Assembly (NCBI GenBank): GCA_934131695.1
Contig: CAKOZV010000024.1
Span: 1-13,166 of the forward strand
Source of the DNA: an uncultured Bacilli bacterium
GTDB taxonomy: Bacteria; Bacillota_I; Bacilli_A; RF39; UBA660
DNA length: 13,166 nucleotides
Reading direction: 5' to 3'
Shown here: piece after piece, positions 1 through 6,527 of the stretch
Numbering within the stretch: position 1 is the first letter of the stretch
How the letters are laid out: each line of letters opens with the position of its first letter
Position numbers and translations under genes: made by a program
The notes under the pieces: model-generated
What the model was told of the DNA's origin: nothing
Databases searched by the model: none
Seen by the model: the letters and a program-made list of their open reading frames with translations, nothing else

Positions 1-76
1 TCTGGTTATGACTCTTTTTTATTAACTAAAAATAGTGCTAGTGATTTTACCCACCAACACTATTTATTATAGAACC
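1..76. mobile_element. Probable terminal end of an ISL3-family insertion sequence (partial)
   Basis: Read on the minus strand from base 76 inward, the sequence starts GGTTCTATAATAAATAGTG and continues TTGGTGGGT. This resembles the terminal inverted repeats of ISL3-family elements as I remember them; no alignment was possible. On the plus strand frame 1 stays open from base 1 to a TAG at 70-72 and ends DFTHQHYLL, the kind of C-terminal read-through of an ISL3 end seen in annotated proteins. The rest of the element and its transposase would lie left of the window. An inner inverted repeat AAATAGTG (30-37)/CACTATTT (58-65) is also present. If this is the true end, the first flanking bases GATCAAAA (77-84) would be the 8-bp target duplication. 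Confidence 0.5.
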
Positions 77-397
77 GATCAAAAATTACGATTTTACAGT
101 TTTTTTTGTTATATAAATGTTAATATAGAAACAAAAGAATTAAAAATAAGTGATAAATAAAAAATTGAAATAATTGGTAGATTTACACTGTGCAAACACT
201 TTAATTAAAAGTGATAAATCAAAAGTATGGTAGAGCTCTTTCATATTTTTAACACATTTTTGCAAGTGAAAAATAAGAAATGATAGCACTATAAACCTTT
301 ATTTATAAAATGTAAATTAGTGTAGTGCTATCAATTCCTTTATCCTGCTTAATAATATAGTAATAAAAATATGCTTAATTATTAGTATGCTTTATCA
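77..397. other. Intergenic region between the IS end and abiEii
   Basis: No open frame with a ribosome binding site is visible. The stretch is very AT-rich. It holds a diverged direct repeat: AAGTGATAAAT at 148-158 and again at 209-219, each followed 9-17 bases later by GGTAGA. It also contains the stem-loop at 281-333, described separately. The minus-strand abiE transcript would run into this region. Confidence 0.5.
281..333 (-). terminator. Long stem-loop downstream of the abiE operon, possible terminator
   Basis: TGATAGCACTA (281-291) and TAGTGCTATCA (323-333) form a perfect 11-bp stem, extendable by two pairs including one G-U, around a loop of about 27 bases. On the minus strand the stem is followed by a T-rich run (ATTTCTTATTTTT), so it could end the abiE transcript about 65 bases after the abiEii stop. 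The large loop and interrupted T run make it a weak intrinsic terminator. It could instead be a remnant of a mobile element. Confidence 0.4.
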
Positions 398-1219
398 TTA
401 AATGGTTACTATTTCCATGGTTATTAAATAATTTTTAATTTTATCAATTACATCATCTATATTTTTATCTAACCAATTATATTTTGGATTATTAAGATTT
501 ATTTTATATAATCTTGAACTAGTAATTTTTTCAAATTGATTAATCAAATCCTTTACATTATTAACATTTATTGATTTATCATCATAAATCAAAATTTTAA
601 AACATTTTTCGAGTTTTTCTTTATTAAGTAGTTTATTATCTATTAAATAATAAAAATCAAATATATCTTTATATCTAGTTGATCTAATATTAAATTTTAA
701 AAGAGATTTCATTTTTTCAGTAAAAATTTGTTCTGGAGAATTAATTAATAAATTAGCACTAAGATTAATAATACTAAAATCAAACATATATTGTTCTTGT
801 TCAAGTTCAAATAATTTATGAACTCCAATATCTAACTTTGTATTAATTTCATTTTTATAGTTATCTTTAATCTTTAAAAATACTCTTTTACCTTTATAAT
901 CCTGATGGTGTAATGGAATAATTTCATCTATTATTTCAAAATTAATATAATTAATAGACTTATTTAATTCATTAATAAAGTTTTTAATAGAATTATCATC
1001 TAGAGAATATTTTATAAAATCTAAATCTAAATCGCGAGTTGCTCTACGCTTATCATCTGATAGATTATGCATAACAACTCCACCTTTAATAGTAATATTT
1101 TGATTATATTTACTATTTGCTATAGCTGTTAGTATTAAATCTTGGGACACTTTTGAGGAAGCAAATTCATCTGAATAACCATTTTTTATGTACTTTTGTA
1201 TCATTCCTTGTAAATTCAT
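398..1219 (-). CDS. abiEii: AbiEii/AbiGii-family nucleotidyltransferase toxin
   Basis: Toxin half of a type IV toxin-antitoxin / abortive-infection system. Family members are DNA-polymerase-beta-like nucleotidyltransferases; related toxins (MenT) modify tRNA acceptor ends, but the substrate here is unknown. Four family motifs are visible in the 273 residues: motif I, GGVVMH at 46-51 followed by RRATRDLDLD at 58-67 (the GG and the two metal-binding Asp residues); motif II, TKLDIGV at 127-133; motif III, EQIFTEKMKSLL at 163-174; motif IV, RYKDIFDFYYL at 182-192. The gene looks intact and full length. Its ATG shares one base with the abiEi stop (TAATG), and AGGAAG lies 8-9 bases upstream inside abiEi, so translation is probably coupled to the antitoxin. 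Family assignment is firm; activity is inferred. Confidence 0.88.
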   Translation of the reverse strand: MNLQGMIQKYIKNGYSDEFASSKVSQDLILTAIANSKYNQNITIKGGVVMHNLSDDKRRATRDLDLDFIKYSLDDNSIKNFINELNKSINYINFEIIDEIIPLHHQDYKGKRVFLKIKDNYKNEINTKLDIGVHKLFELEQEQYMFDFSIINLSANLLINSPEQIFTEKMKSLLKFNIRSTRYKDIFDFYYLIDNKLLNKEKLEKCFKILIYDDKSINVNNVKDLINQFEKITSSRLYKINLNNPKYNWLDKNIDDVIDKIKNYLITMEIVTI

Positions 1220-1761
1220 TAAAACACTTCCTTTTGTATTTTTAAAAATAAATCAATGCCATTTTTATAACAGTTCAAATAATCCGATAATTTATTCATA
1301 TCGAGTTTATCACTAATACTTCTATAATTATTTATAATCTCTTTATAATAATCAAAAGGAATATTTTTACTGTTTTTTACCAGTTCTATCAATAATTTTT
1401 CTTTGTCATATATCTTAATTTTAATTCCATCAACTTTTATTGTAGTAACCCCAATATTAAACTTATCTTCTGATACATATATTTGTTTTACTTTATTATC
1501 CATTATTTTACTTGCTTTTCTATTCGTGGCAAGGTAGTATTTTTGAGGAATTACATCAGTTAAGTTGTAATAATAAAAAGCACTATCAGAAGTAAAAACA
1601 GTGTTAGGATATTTTTTGCTAATAACTAATAAATAATTAACAAATTCTTGACTTGAATATATTCCTGATTCAATTTTAAATATTTTTTTATCTTTTAAAG
1701 CTTTATTTAATTGATAATTATTTTTATATTTAGAAATCACATCTTCATAACTATAAATCAT
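1219..1761 (-). CDS. abiEi: AbiEi-family antitoxin / transcriptional repressor
   Basis: First gene of the AbiE pair. AbiEi proteins have an N-terminal winged helix that represses the operon and a C-terminal domain that counteracts the toxin without forming a stable complex (type IV mode). In these 180 residues the N-terminal part ends in ALKDKKIFKIESGIY (21-35), matching the usual wing pattern in which a conserved Gly precedes a Tyr. Residues 52-72, PNTVFTSDSAFYYYNLTDVIP, match the conserved core in which a Ser-Ala-Tyr helix precedes a Leu-Thr-x-x-x-Pro turn. The ATG at 1761 has AGGTGATG upstream. The family is recognised mainly from this pattern plus the overlapping AbiEii gene. A palindrome in the promoter fits autorepression. 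Confidence 0.82.
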   Translation of the reverse strand: MIYSYEDVISKYKNNYQLNKALKDKKIFKIESGIYSSQEFVNYLLVISKKYPNTVFTSDSAFYYYNLTDVIPQKYYLATNRKASKIMDNKVKQIYVSEDKFNIGVTTIKVDGIKIKIYDKEKLLIELVKNSKNIPFDYYKEIINNYRSISDKLDMNKLSDYLNCYKNGIDLFLKIQKEVF

Positions 1762-1779
1762 TTTTCATCACCTAGTATA

Positions 1780-1827
1780 ATTTTAAAGTAAATCTCGGTA
1801 AAAGTCAATATTTTGCCGAGATTTACT
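1780..1827 (-). promoter_or_regulatory. abiE promoter with overlapping palindromic operator
   Basis: Minus-strand TTGACT (1803-1808) and TAAAAT (1780-1785) are separated by exactly 17 bases, a good sigma-A promoter. AGTAAATCTCGG (1787-1798) and CCGAGATTTACT (1816-1827) are a perfect 12-bp inverted repeat whose pairing continues inward (one G-U, then A-T pairs) to a 7-base loop. One arm fills the spacer between -35 and -10, the other lies just upstream of -35. A repressor bound here would block polymerase. AbiEi of streptococci is known to bind inverted repeats in its own promoter, so this is the likely AbiEi operator. The ATG is 19 bases downstream of the -10. Confidence 0.75.
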
Positions 1828-1965
1828 GAAATAAAATATTATATATATAAATCCATATATTTTCATGGTATACTTTTATCAGTTAGTAGTTTATTACTAC
1901 CTATAATTTAGATAATTAGAGGTTGTCCGACTTCAACCTTTATCCTTTATGAGTCCAAAAAGAAA
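1828..1965. other. Intergenic stretch between abiE promoter and the sulfotransferase terminator
   Basis: No gene is visible. AGGTTG (1920-1925) and CAACCT (1934-1939) form a 6-bp hairpin around TCCGACTT, and GTAGT/ACTAC (near 1886-1900) forms another small one. The GC content around the first hairpin is higher than its surroundings, and the element is unexplained; it could be a relic of a mobile element. Confidence 0.35.
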
Positions 1966-2000
1966 TAACTCAAAGATATTTAATTCATCTTTGAGTTTTT
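1966..2000 (-). terminator. Intrinsic terminator after the arylsulfotransferase gene
   Basis: AACTCAAAGAT (1967-1977) pairs with ATCTTTGAGTT (1987-1997), an 11-bp perfect stem with a 9-base loop. It lies 10 bases past the minus-strand stop codon. On the minus strand the stem is followed by ATTTCTTTTT; on the plus strand by TTTT, so it can work in both directions. Confidence 0.75.
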
Positions 2001-2006
2001 ATATAT

Positions 2007-3944
2007 TTAAAATTTAACTGATTCTTTAGTATCGTATATTTTACCATTTATTTCAAGATAAATAGAGTAGGTACCTGATAATCCTTCAGCATTAATATAT
2101 CTATTAATAACTATACCATTTTTATTTTCTTCTTCACTAAATATATCAACACATAATGCTGTATATGGCTTTTTACTGACTTTTATTTCATAATAATTAG
2201 AAATAGTATTCTTCTTTAAAATAATATTAACTTTATCTTCTCTTTTAAATTGACCAGTAAAGACTAATCTATCTATTTCTTTAGTAAACTTAATATTATG
2301 TTTAGTATAATCTTTATCTATCTTATTACTATTACTAGCTAAACTAATTTTTTTCTTAGTAATACTTGTCTTACCAAGACTACCAACTCTTGTAGCATTA
2401 CCTAGTTTTAATTCCGTATCATTATAAATATTCATCTTTTCTACTCGGTAGAAATTACTAGGTAGTACTAATTCAAAGATAACATCATTATCAAGTAGTT
2501 CAACTGTATCAGATTTTAAGGAAACCTTTCCTTCTGTTAGACCGGCTGGTTTGTTAGAAGCTTTTCCATCAACTGATACAATTCCTCCAGAGTGAATAAT
2601 ATAATGATTATCACTTAAATAATCAACATCAGAAATATAAGGTGAATAAAAACTTGATCCTCTTTCTTTACCATATTGATATATCTGCTTAATAGTCATC
2701 TTTTTAGTATCTATTTTATAAATGACTCCTCTTGAATAAGAATTACTAGCTTCTACATAACTATCATTATCTTTAGATTTATTATTACCATTATCAAATA
2801 AGAAAACATCACCTTTAGGAGTAATCATCGCCGCATGTTGTGACCATTGCCATTCAAAATCTTTACCGATTGGTTTGAAGAAATATTTCTGATATTCCTT
2901 ACTCCAGTTAGTAGAGTCTCCAATAATCCAGTTTAATTTACCACTCTTATAATCAATATTAATAACAGCATCTTGATGTCTTCCCGATAGAGTAATTGAA
3001 TTAGTCTTCTTATCGTACCAGGCAGAGTTATTATGGAACCAGTCATAACTAGTCCAGTTTTCACTTTTACCATCAGTCATATTAAGTATCTTTCTTAAAT
3101 CAAATTTTCTAACTTCTTTACCTGTTTTTCGATCAAGTTCTACTATATAGTCTTCCACCGTTCCATCACTATTTAAAAAATTATCAGAAGCAACTAATAA
3201 GTTACCGTTTGGCATCTCATAATAATCATGATGATATCCACCTTTTAGACTATATTCTTTATAAATCTTACCAAACATATCAATTTCATAAAGTCCAGTA
3301 ACATAATAGGGTGAATTAATTAATCTTTCCGTACCTACTAATAAGTGGCCATTCTTTAATCTTTCTATATCCCAAATGGCATCATAAGATAAATACCATC
3401 TAACATCACTATTAACATCATAAGCGGCGGTATAACCAGTAGATGATGGTGAGTAGAAATAAAAATCATTAGCAAGCTTTTCTTTATCAGCTTTTACACT
3501 AGTAGGAATTATAAAATCATCAGGTAACTTATCTGTCTTAATCTTAAATACTTTCTTAATATCTTTATATTCTACAATAACTTCATTTTCCATATCGGGA
3601 TATAATCCATAAATAGCTAAATAATGTTTCTTATCTTTAGGAAAAGTATGAGAAAGAGTAGTATTTTCATCTTTTCCCACAATAGTGACTTTAGGACTAA
3701 CACTTTCTTTTGTTTCAAAAAGAATAAGAGCAGTTAGGGGAGAGGACTTATAAGGGTCTACTATGATATTAGGCTTATCAATTGTATAACCATCTATCTT
3801 AAACTTAGCTTCCTCTTTACTTTGCATCATTATTAAACTTTCTTTAGTCTTAAGAAGTTTCCTATCTTTTTGATTATTATTAACAATACTTATTCCTATT
3901 ACTAATAAAATACAAGTTAATAAATAAAATATAATTTTTTTCAT
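2007..3944 (-). CDS. Membrane-anchored arylsulfate sulfotransferase (ASST family)
   Basis: Transfers sulfate from one phenolic sulfate ester to another phenol without PAPS, outside the membrane. Numbering from the chosen ATG (645 residues), residues 2-21 are a hydrophobic anchor or signal, residues about 45-140 a beta-rich N-terminal domain, and the rest a propeller-like domain. Family signatures are GYHHDYYEMPNGNLLVASD (236-254), DWFHNNSAWYD (301-311), SGRHQDAVINID (320-331) and QWSQHAAM...FDNGN (366-387). His239, His304, Arg322 and His370 line up with His252, His356, Arg374 and His436 of the E. coli enzyme; the 18-residue spacing between the second His and Arg is identical, and His370 would be the sulfate-carrying residue. 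An in-frame ATG three codons upstream is rejected because AAGGGAG abuts it directly but sits 9 bases before this ATG. Few Cys are present, and no dsbL/dsbI neighbour is seen. The gene has its own terminator. Confidence 0.85.
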   Translation of the reverse strand: MKKIIFYLLTCILLVIGISIVNNNQKDRKLLKTKESLIMMQSKEEAKFKIDGYTIDKPNIIVDPYKSSPLTALILFETKESVSPKVTIVGKDENTTLSHTFPKDKKHYLAIYGLYPDMENEVIVEYKDIKKVFKIKTDKLPDDFIIPTSVKADKEKLANDFYFYSPSSTGYTAAYDVNSDVRWYLSYDAIWDIERLKNGHLLVGTERLINSPYYVTGLYEIDMFGKIYKEYSLKGGYHHDYYEMPNGNLLVASDNFLNSDGTVEDYIVELDRKTGKEVRKFDLRKILNMTDGKSENWTSYDWFHNNSAWYDKKTNSITLSGRHQDAVINIDYKSGKLNWIIGDSTNWSKEYQKYFFKPIGKDFEWQWSQHAAMITPKGDVFLFDNGNNKSKDNDSYVEASNSYSRGVIYKIDTKKMTIKQIYQYGKERGSSFYSPYISDVDYLSDNHYIIHSGGIVSVDGKASNKPAGLTEGKVSLKSDTVELLDNDVIFELVLPSNFYRVEKMNIYNDTELKLGNATRVGSLGKTSITKKKISLASNSNKIDKDYTKHNIKFTKEIDRLVFTGQFKREDKVNIILKKNTISNYYEIKVSKKPYTALCVDIFSEEENKNGIVINRYINAEGLSGTYSIYLEINGKIYDTKESVKF

Positions 3945-4011
3945 AACTAACATCTCCCTTACAAATTAATCATATAGAATAATTAATAAAAGATAAATAA
4001 AATAGTAGTTG

Positions 4012-4041
4012 AAAAAACTAAACTCGTAGTTGAGTCTAGTT
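4012..4041 (-). terminator. Intrinsic terminator of the GNAT-HAD-GNAT-regulator cluster
   Basis: On the minus strand AACTAGACTC (4041-4032) pairs with GAGTTTAGTT (4025-4016), ten pairs with one G-U, loop of six, followed by TTTTTT. The left arm contains the TAG stop codon of the regulator gene. This separates the cluster from the downstream sulfotransferase gene. Confidence 0.85.
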
Positions 4042-4734
4042 CATAAAACAATCATCATTAATAGATAGAGGTACTTCATAAGTAGTAACTTTATTATCAT
4101 TAGTAGTTGCTTTTATAGTTAGATAAAGACTATGCTTAGTAAACTTTTTACACATTCTCTCATAGTTATTCACTTTAAAAGTAATATCTTTTAAATAATT
4201 TTCAATAGTAGAGTTCTTATTACTTTTCTTCTTTTCTATTTCTTTAGATATATTATTTTTATCCTTCTCATAAAGGGTACATTCTAATTTCTTATATACA
4301 GTATTATCATTTCCACCACAATAATCTATATTTGATATATAAATAGCTGACTGATTATTATTATAAGCGACTGTTCCTTTAATTGTAAAAGCACTACAAC
4401 TAGATGAGAGACTTTTAAAGTGAAAGTATTCTTTTCTGGTATTATAGAAAATTATAAAGGATATAGTAATTAAGATAATGATAATGGTAGTAATTAGTAT
4501 ATACTTTTTATTAATACTTTTCTTTTTATAATTACTATCCAATAAATCATTTATATCTAGATTAAAATCATGACATATTTCTGTTAATAGAGCTATATCG
4601 GGGATAGCTTTCCCATTTTCCCATTTACTAACTGCTTGATAAGTAATACCATATTTCTTTGCTAGTTCCTGTTGAGTAAGATTATTATCTTTTCTAATCT
4701 TTTTGATAAGTTTTCCAATTCTTTCTTGATTCAT
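4036..4734 (-). CDS. Cro/C1-type HTH regulator with one transmembrane helix and an extracytoplasmic Cys-rich domain
   Basis: Residues 6-60 are a classic XRE/Cro helix-turn-helix, with LTQQELAKKYGITYQAVSKW at 19-38. Residues 78-97 are one strongly hydrophobic span preceded by Lys-rich KKKSINKK, so the C-terminal 135 residues should be outside. That part contains five Cys (113, 139, 152, 195, 229) and a predicted beta-rich pattern; similar membrane-tethered XRE proteins occur in gut Firmicutes but their signals are unknown to me. The arrangement suggests a one-component sensor that binds DNA from the membrane. AGGTGATG lies just before the ATG and overlaps the TGA stop of the GNAT gene upstream (4-bp gap), so the two are co-transcribed. 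The target could be its own cluster; this is inference. Confidence 0.75.
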   Translation of the reverse strand: MNQERIGKLIKKIRKDNNLTQQELAKKYGITYQAVSKWENGKAIPDIALLTEICHDFNLDINDLLDSNYKKKSINKKYILITTIIIILITISFIIFYNTRKEYFHFKSLSSSCSAFTIKGTVAYNNNQSAIYISNIDYCGGNDNTVYKKLECTLYEKDKNNISKEIEKKKSNKNSTIENYLKDITFKVNNYERMCKKFTKHSLYLTIKATTNDNKVTTYEVPLSINDDCFMN

Positions 4735-4738
4735 CGCA

Positions 4739-5152
4739 TCACCTATAAATCTTTTTAAAGATAGTAGATTCTCTAATTACAAAACCATTCTTTAAATATA
4801 AGTGATGAGCAGCTCTTCTTTCTCTTCTAGATGTTAACTCATAATAAGAAAGATTATTTTCTTTAGCAAGAAAGTCAGCTCTTTCTAAAAGATAAGTACC
4901 AATTCTTCTATTTTGATAAGCCTTTTTTACACAGACATAGGTTATATAACCAAATTTAATATTTCTAAAGTAATCATTAATTATATCTATATGTAAATGT
5001 CCAACTACTTCCTTATCATTAACTGCTACAATACTAAATGACTTATCATTATTTTCTAACTTATCAATATTAACATTTTTATAATGTTCACTAAGTAATT
5101 CTTCTAAACTTTTCTTATCTTCTTTATTATAATCTCTAATTAGTATTTCCAT
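4739..5152 (-). CDS. GNAT-family N-acetyltransferase
   Basis: Acetyl-CoA-dependent acetyltransferase of unknown acceptor. From the chosen start it has 137 residues, a normal single-domain size. The acetyl-CoA loop is QNRRIGTYLLERA (motif A pattern Q/R-x-x-G-x-G/A, with Thr in the last place) after the beta strand ITYVCV; the C-terminal half, ELTSRRERRAAHHLYLKNGF, is the typical motif B with the Tyr-x-x-x-GF end. A longer version starting at base 5167 has no ribosome binding site, whereas GGTGA lies 8 bases before the ATG at 5152. It is followed 4 bases later by the membrane-tethered regulator and preceded by the HAD gene with a 37-bp gap containing the 27-bp repeat. Confidence 0.8.
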   Translation of the reverse strand: MEILIRDYNKEDKKSLEELLSEHYKNVNIDKLENNDKSFSIVAVNDKEVVGHLHIDIINDYFRNIKFGYITYVCVKKAYQNRRIGTYLLERADFLAKENNLSYYELTSRRERRAAHHLYLKNGFVIRESTIFKKIYR

Positions 5153-5176
5153 TTCTATCTTCACCATTTATATGAT

Positions 5177-5203
5177 AACATATGATAAATTATTTAGTAA
5201 ATA
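5177..5203. repeat. 27-bp direct repeat, copy 1
   Basis: AACATATGATAAATTATTTA and the seven bases after it (GTAAATA) recur at 6448-6474 with a single mismatch at position 7 (T here, G there). This copy covers the last codons and the stop of the HAD gene (FTK-stop on the minus strand) and ends 24 bases before the GNAT start at 5152. Confidence 0.85.
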
Positions 5204-5771
5204 AAGTCTTATTTAATTCATCTACTGAATTAAACTTTATTACTTTAAATCCTAAGTCACTAGCTGCATCAATATTATTTTGATTATCATCAATAAATAA
5301 ACATTCATTTGCTAGAAGATTATATTTATCAAGTAATATTTTATAAATATCTTTATTAGGTTTTGTAATATGATAATCACAAGAAAAAACTTCACCTTCA
5401 ATATCTTTATAGAATGGTAATTTTCTTAAGTGATTTACAGTTTCTTTGTTATTATTTGATAATAAGTATATCTTATAATTATTAATTTTTAACCTATGGA
5501 TAAGTACTAAAACATTATTATTCATAGGTCTATACTCATAATATTTAATAAGTTTATTCTTAATATTTTCCGATATTTTATATTTAAATTTACACTGATT
5601 AAAAAACTCTTCTAATGATATTAATCCTAAATCTAAATTATTCCAATTGGAAAAGAAGTTTTTTTCAATATCATTATATAGTTCTTTATCCAAATTAAAT
5701 TTATCTAAAACTATTGAAGGATTACCTTCCAAAATTACATTACCTAAGTCAAAAACAATATTTTTAATCAT
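5190..5771 (-). CDS. HAD-superfamily hydrolase, YihX-like phosphatase
   Basis: Small-molecule phosphatase of HAD subfamily IA. It has 193 residues, near the size of E. coli YihX (alpha-glucose-1-phosphate phosphatase). Motif I is FDLGNVI (7-13), with the nucleophile Asp8 and Gly in place of the usual second Asp, exactly as in YihX. Motif II is LLSNNN (103-108), motif III is Lys137 in TKPNKDIY, motif IV is FIDDNQNNI (159-167) with the Mg-binding Asp pair. The cap domain spans roughly 15-90. The true substrate cannot be read from sequence. It follows the acetyltransferase gene by 29 bases with AAGGT before its ATG, so it probably shares a transcript. Its final codons lie inside a repeat copy. 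Confidence 0.82.
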   Translation of the reverse strand: MIKNIVFDLGNVILEGNPSIVLDKFNLDKELYNDIEKNFFSNWNNLDLGLISLEEFFNQCKFKYKISENIKNKLIKYYEYRPMNNNVLVLIHRLKINNYKIYLLSNNNKETVNHLRKLPFYKDIEGEVFSCDYHITKPNKDIYKILLDKYNLLANECLFIDDNQNNIDAASDLGFKVIKFNSVDELNKTLFTK

Positions 5772-5800
5772 TTATTTTTACCTTGATATAACTAATAATT

Positions 5801-6379
5801 TTATTTTGTATTATCTTTTTTCATATTTAACATACATAAATTTTTATTTACATCAATCCAGTATCTATACTCCATAATTCCTTCATGATTAGATGGAACT
5901 AATGTATCTGCTTTTCCAATAAATTTTTCCATTGTTTTTTTAGAAGCTATATTATTTTCTCTACATGTGATTAAAGCTTGATCAATATTTAATTCTTTTA
6001 ATTTATCTAATACAAGTTTTAATTGCAATGTGGCATATCCTTTTTTTCTTTCAGATGGTCTAATTCCATATCCGATGTGACCACCAATTTCTGTTAACTT
6101 ACCTTTTAACTCATGTCTTAAATTTATTAATCCGTAAATATGATTACTATCATCTGCTAAAACATAGGTTGTTTGATTTGCGTAAGCTGGGTAAATTTCA
6201 TCAATATGTTTATTTATTTCTAGACCATTAAAGTATTCTTCAAAAGATTTATCTATGACCTTTTTTAAATCACTTACTCCTTCAAATGGATATTCATCAT
6301 TTGCTTTCTGAAATTCTAATGCCATTTTTTCTATTTCGTTTTTATCATCTTTTTCAATTTCTCTTAAATATAAATTCAT
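5801..6379 (-). CDS. GNAT-family N-acetyltransferase (COG3981-like)
   Basis: First gene of the minus-strand cluster, 192 residues from the chosen ATG. The acetyl-CoA segment, GYGIRPSERKKGYATLQLKL, and the following LITCRENNIASKKTMEKF match the predicted-acetyltransferase group in which an Ile-Arg-Pro-Ser-Glu-Arg loop precedes K-G-Y-A-T. The N-terminal 100 residues form the extended acceptor-binding half seen in this group. A GTG four codons upstream is in frame, but GGTGA lies 5 bases before this ATG, so the shorter start is used. A promoter with an extended -10 lies about 45 bases upstream. The acceptor substrate is unknown; the only obvious partners are the HAD phosphatase and the second GNAT gene. 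Confidence 0.8.
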   Translation of the reverse strand: MNLYLREIEKDDKNEIEKMALEFQKANDEYPFEGVSDLKKVIDKSFEEYFNGLEINKHIDEIYPAYANQTTYVLADDSNHIYGLINLRHELKGKLTEIGGHIGYGIRPSERKKGYATLQLKLVLDKLKELNIDQALITCRENNIASKKTMEKFIGKADTLVPSNHEGIMEYRYWIDVNKNLCMLNMKKDNTK

Positions 6380-6394
6380 AATAATCACCACTAA

Positions 6395-6431
6395 TTACTA
6401 TAAGTAATTTCCTTTCATAAAAATTATAACA
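6395..6431 (-). promoter_or_regulatory. Promoter and leader hairpin for the GNAT-HAD-GNAT-regulator cluster
   Basis: On the minus strand TGTTATAAT (6431-6423) is an extended -10 (TG-N-TATAAT). No good -35 is visible at 17 bases, as is usual for extended -10 promoters. A 6-bp inverted repeat, ATTACT/AGTAAT, lies in the leader between the promoter and the ATG at 6379. One copy of the 27-bp repeat lies immediately upstream. Confidence 0.55.
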
Positions 6432-6447
6432 TATTTTTTCATATAGC

Positions 6448-6474
6448 AACATAGGATAAATTATTTAGTAAATA
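6448..6474. repeat. 27-bp direct repeat, copy 2
   Basis: 26 of 27 bases match the copy at 5177-5203, in the same orientation, 1271 bases away. It lies between the divergent promoters, just upstream of the minus-strand extended -10. Read on the minus strand in the frame matching the HAD gene end it again spells FTK-stop, but no gene reaches it. Confidence 0.85.
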
Positions 6475-6497
6475 TTCTATAAAAATAAACTATAGTT

Positions 6498-6506
6498 TGA
6501 TATAAT
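6498..6506 (+). promoter_or_regulatory. Extended -10 promoter of the yitT-family gene
   Basis: TGATATAAT is a full TG-N-TATAAT extended -10. Transcription would start near 6513, giving a leader of only about 15 bases that consists of little more than the ribosome binding site GAGGAGGG. No convincing -35 is seen. Confidence 0.5.
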
Positions 6507-6527
6507 TAAAATGAGGAGGGTGATTGA

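Noticed and set aside
1774..1779. TATACT as -10 of the abiE promoter
   Set aside because: It would be 23 bases from TTGACT; TAAAAT at 17 bases is a better fit.
3880..3944. Lipoprotein signal in the sulfotransferase (LLTC)
   Set aside because: Thr occupies the position before Cys and the Cys is in the middle of the hydrophobic stretch, so it does not fit a lipobox; a simple membrane anchor is more likely.
3945..3953. Upstream ATG for the sulfotransferase (three more codons)
   Set aside because: The AAGGGAG site directly abuts this ATG, leaving no spacing; the ATG at 3944 has a 9-base spacing.
5647..5877. Plus-strand open frame of 76 codons
   Set aside because: It lies antisense across the HAD and GNAT genes, has no ribosome binding site and has low-complexity composition; it is a shadow of the genes opposite.
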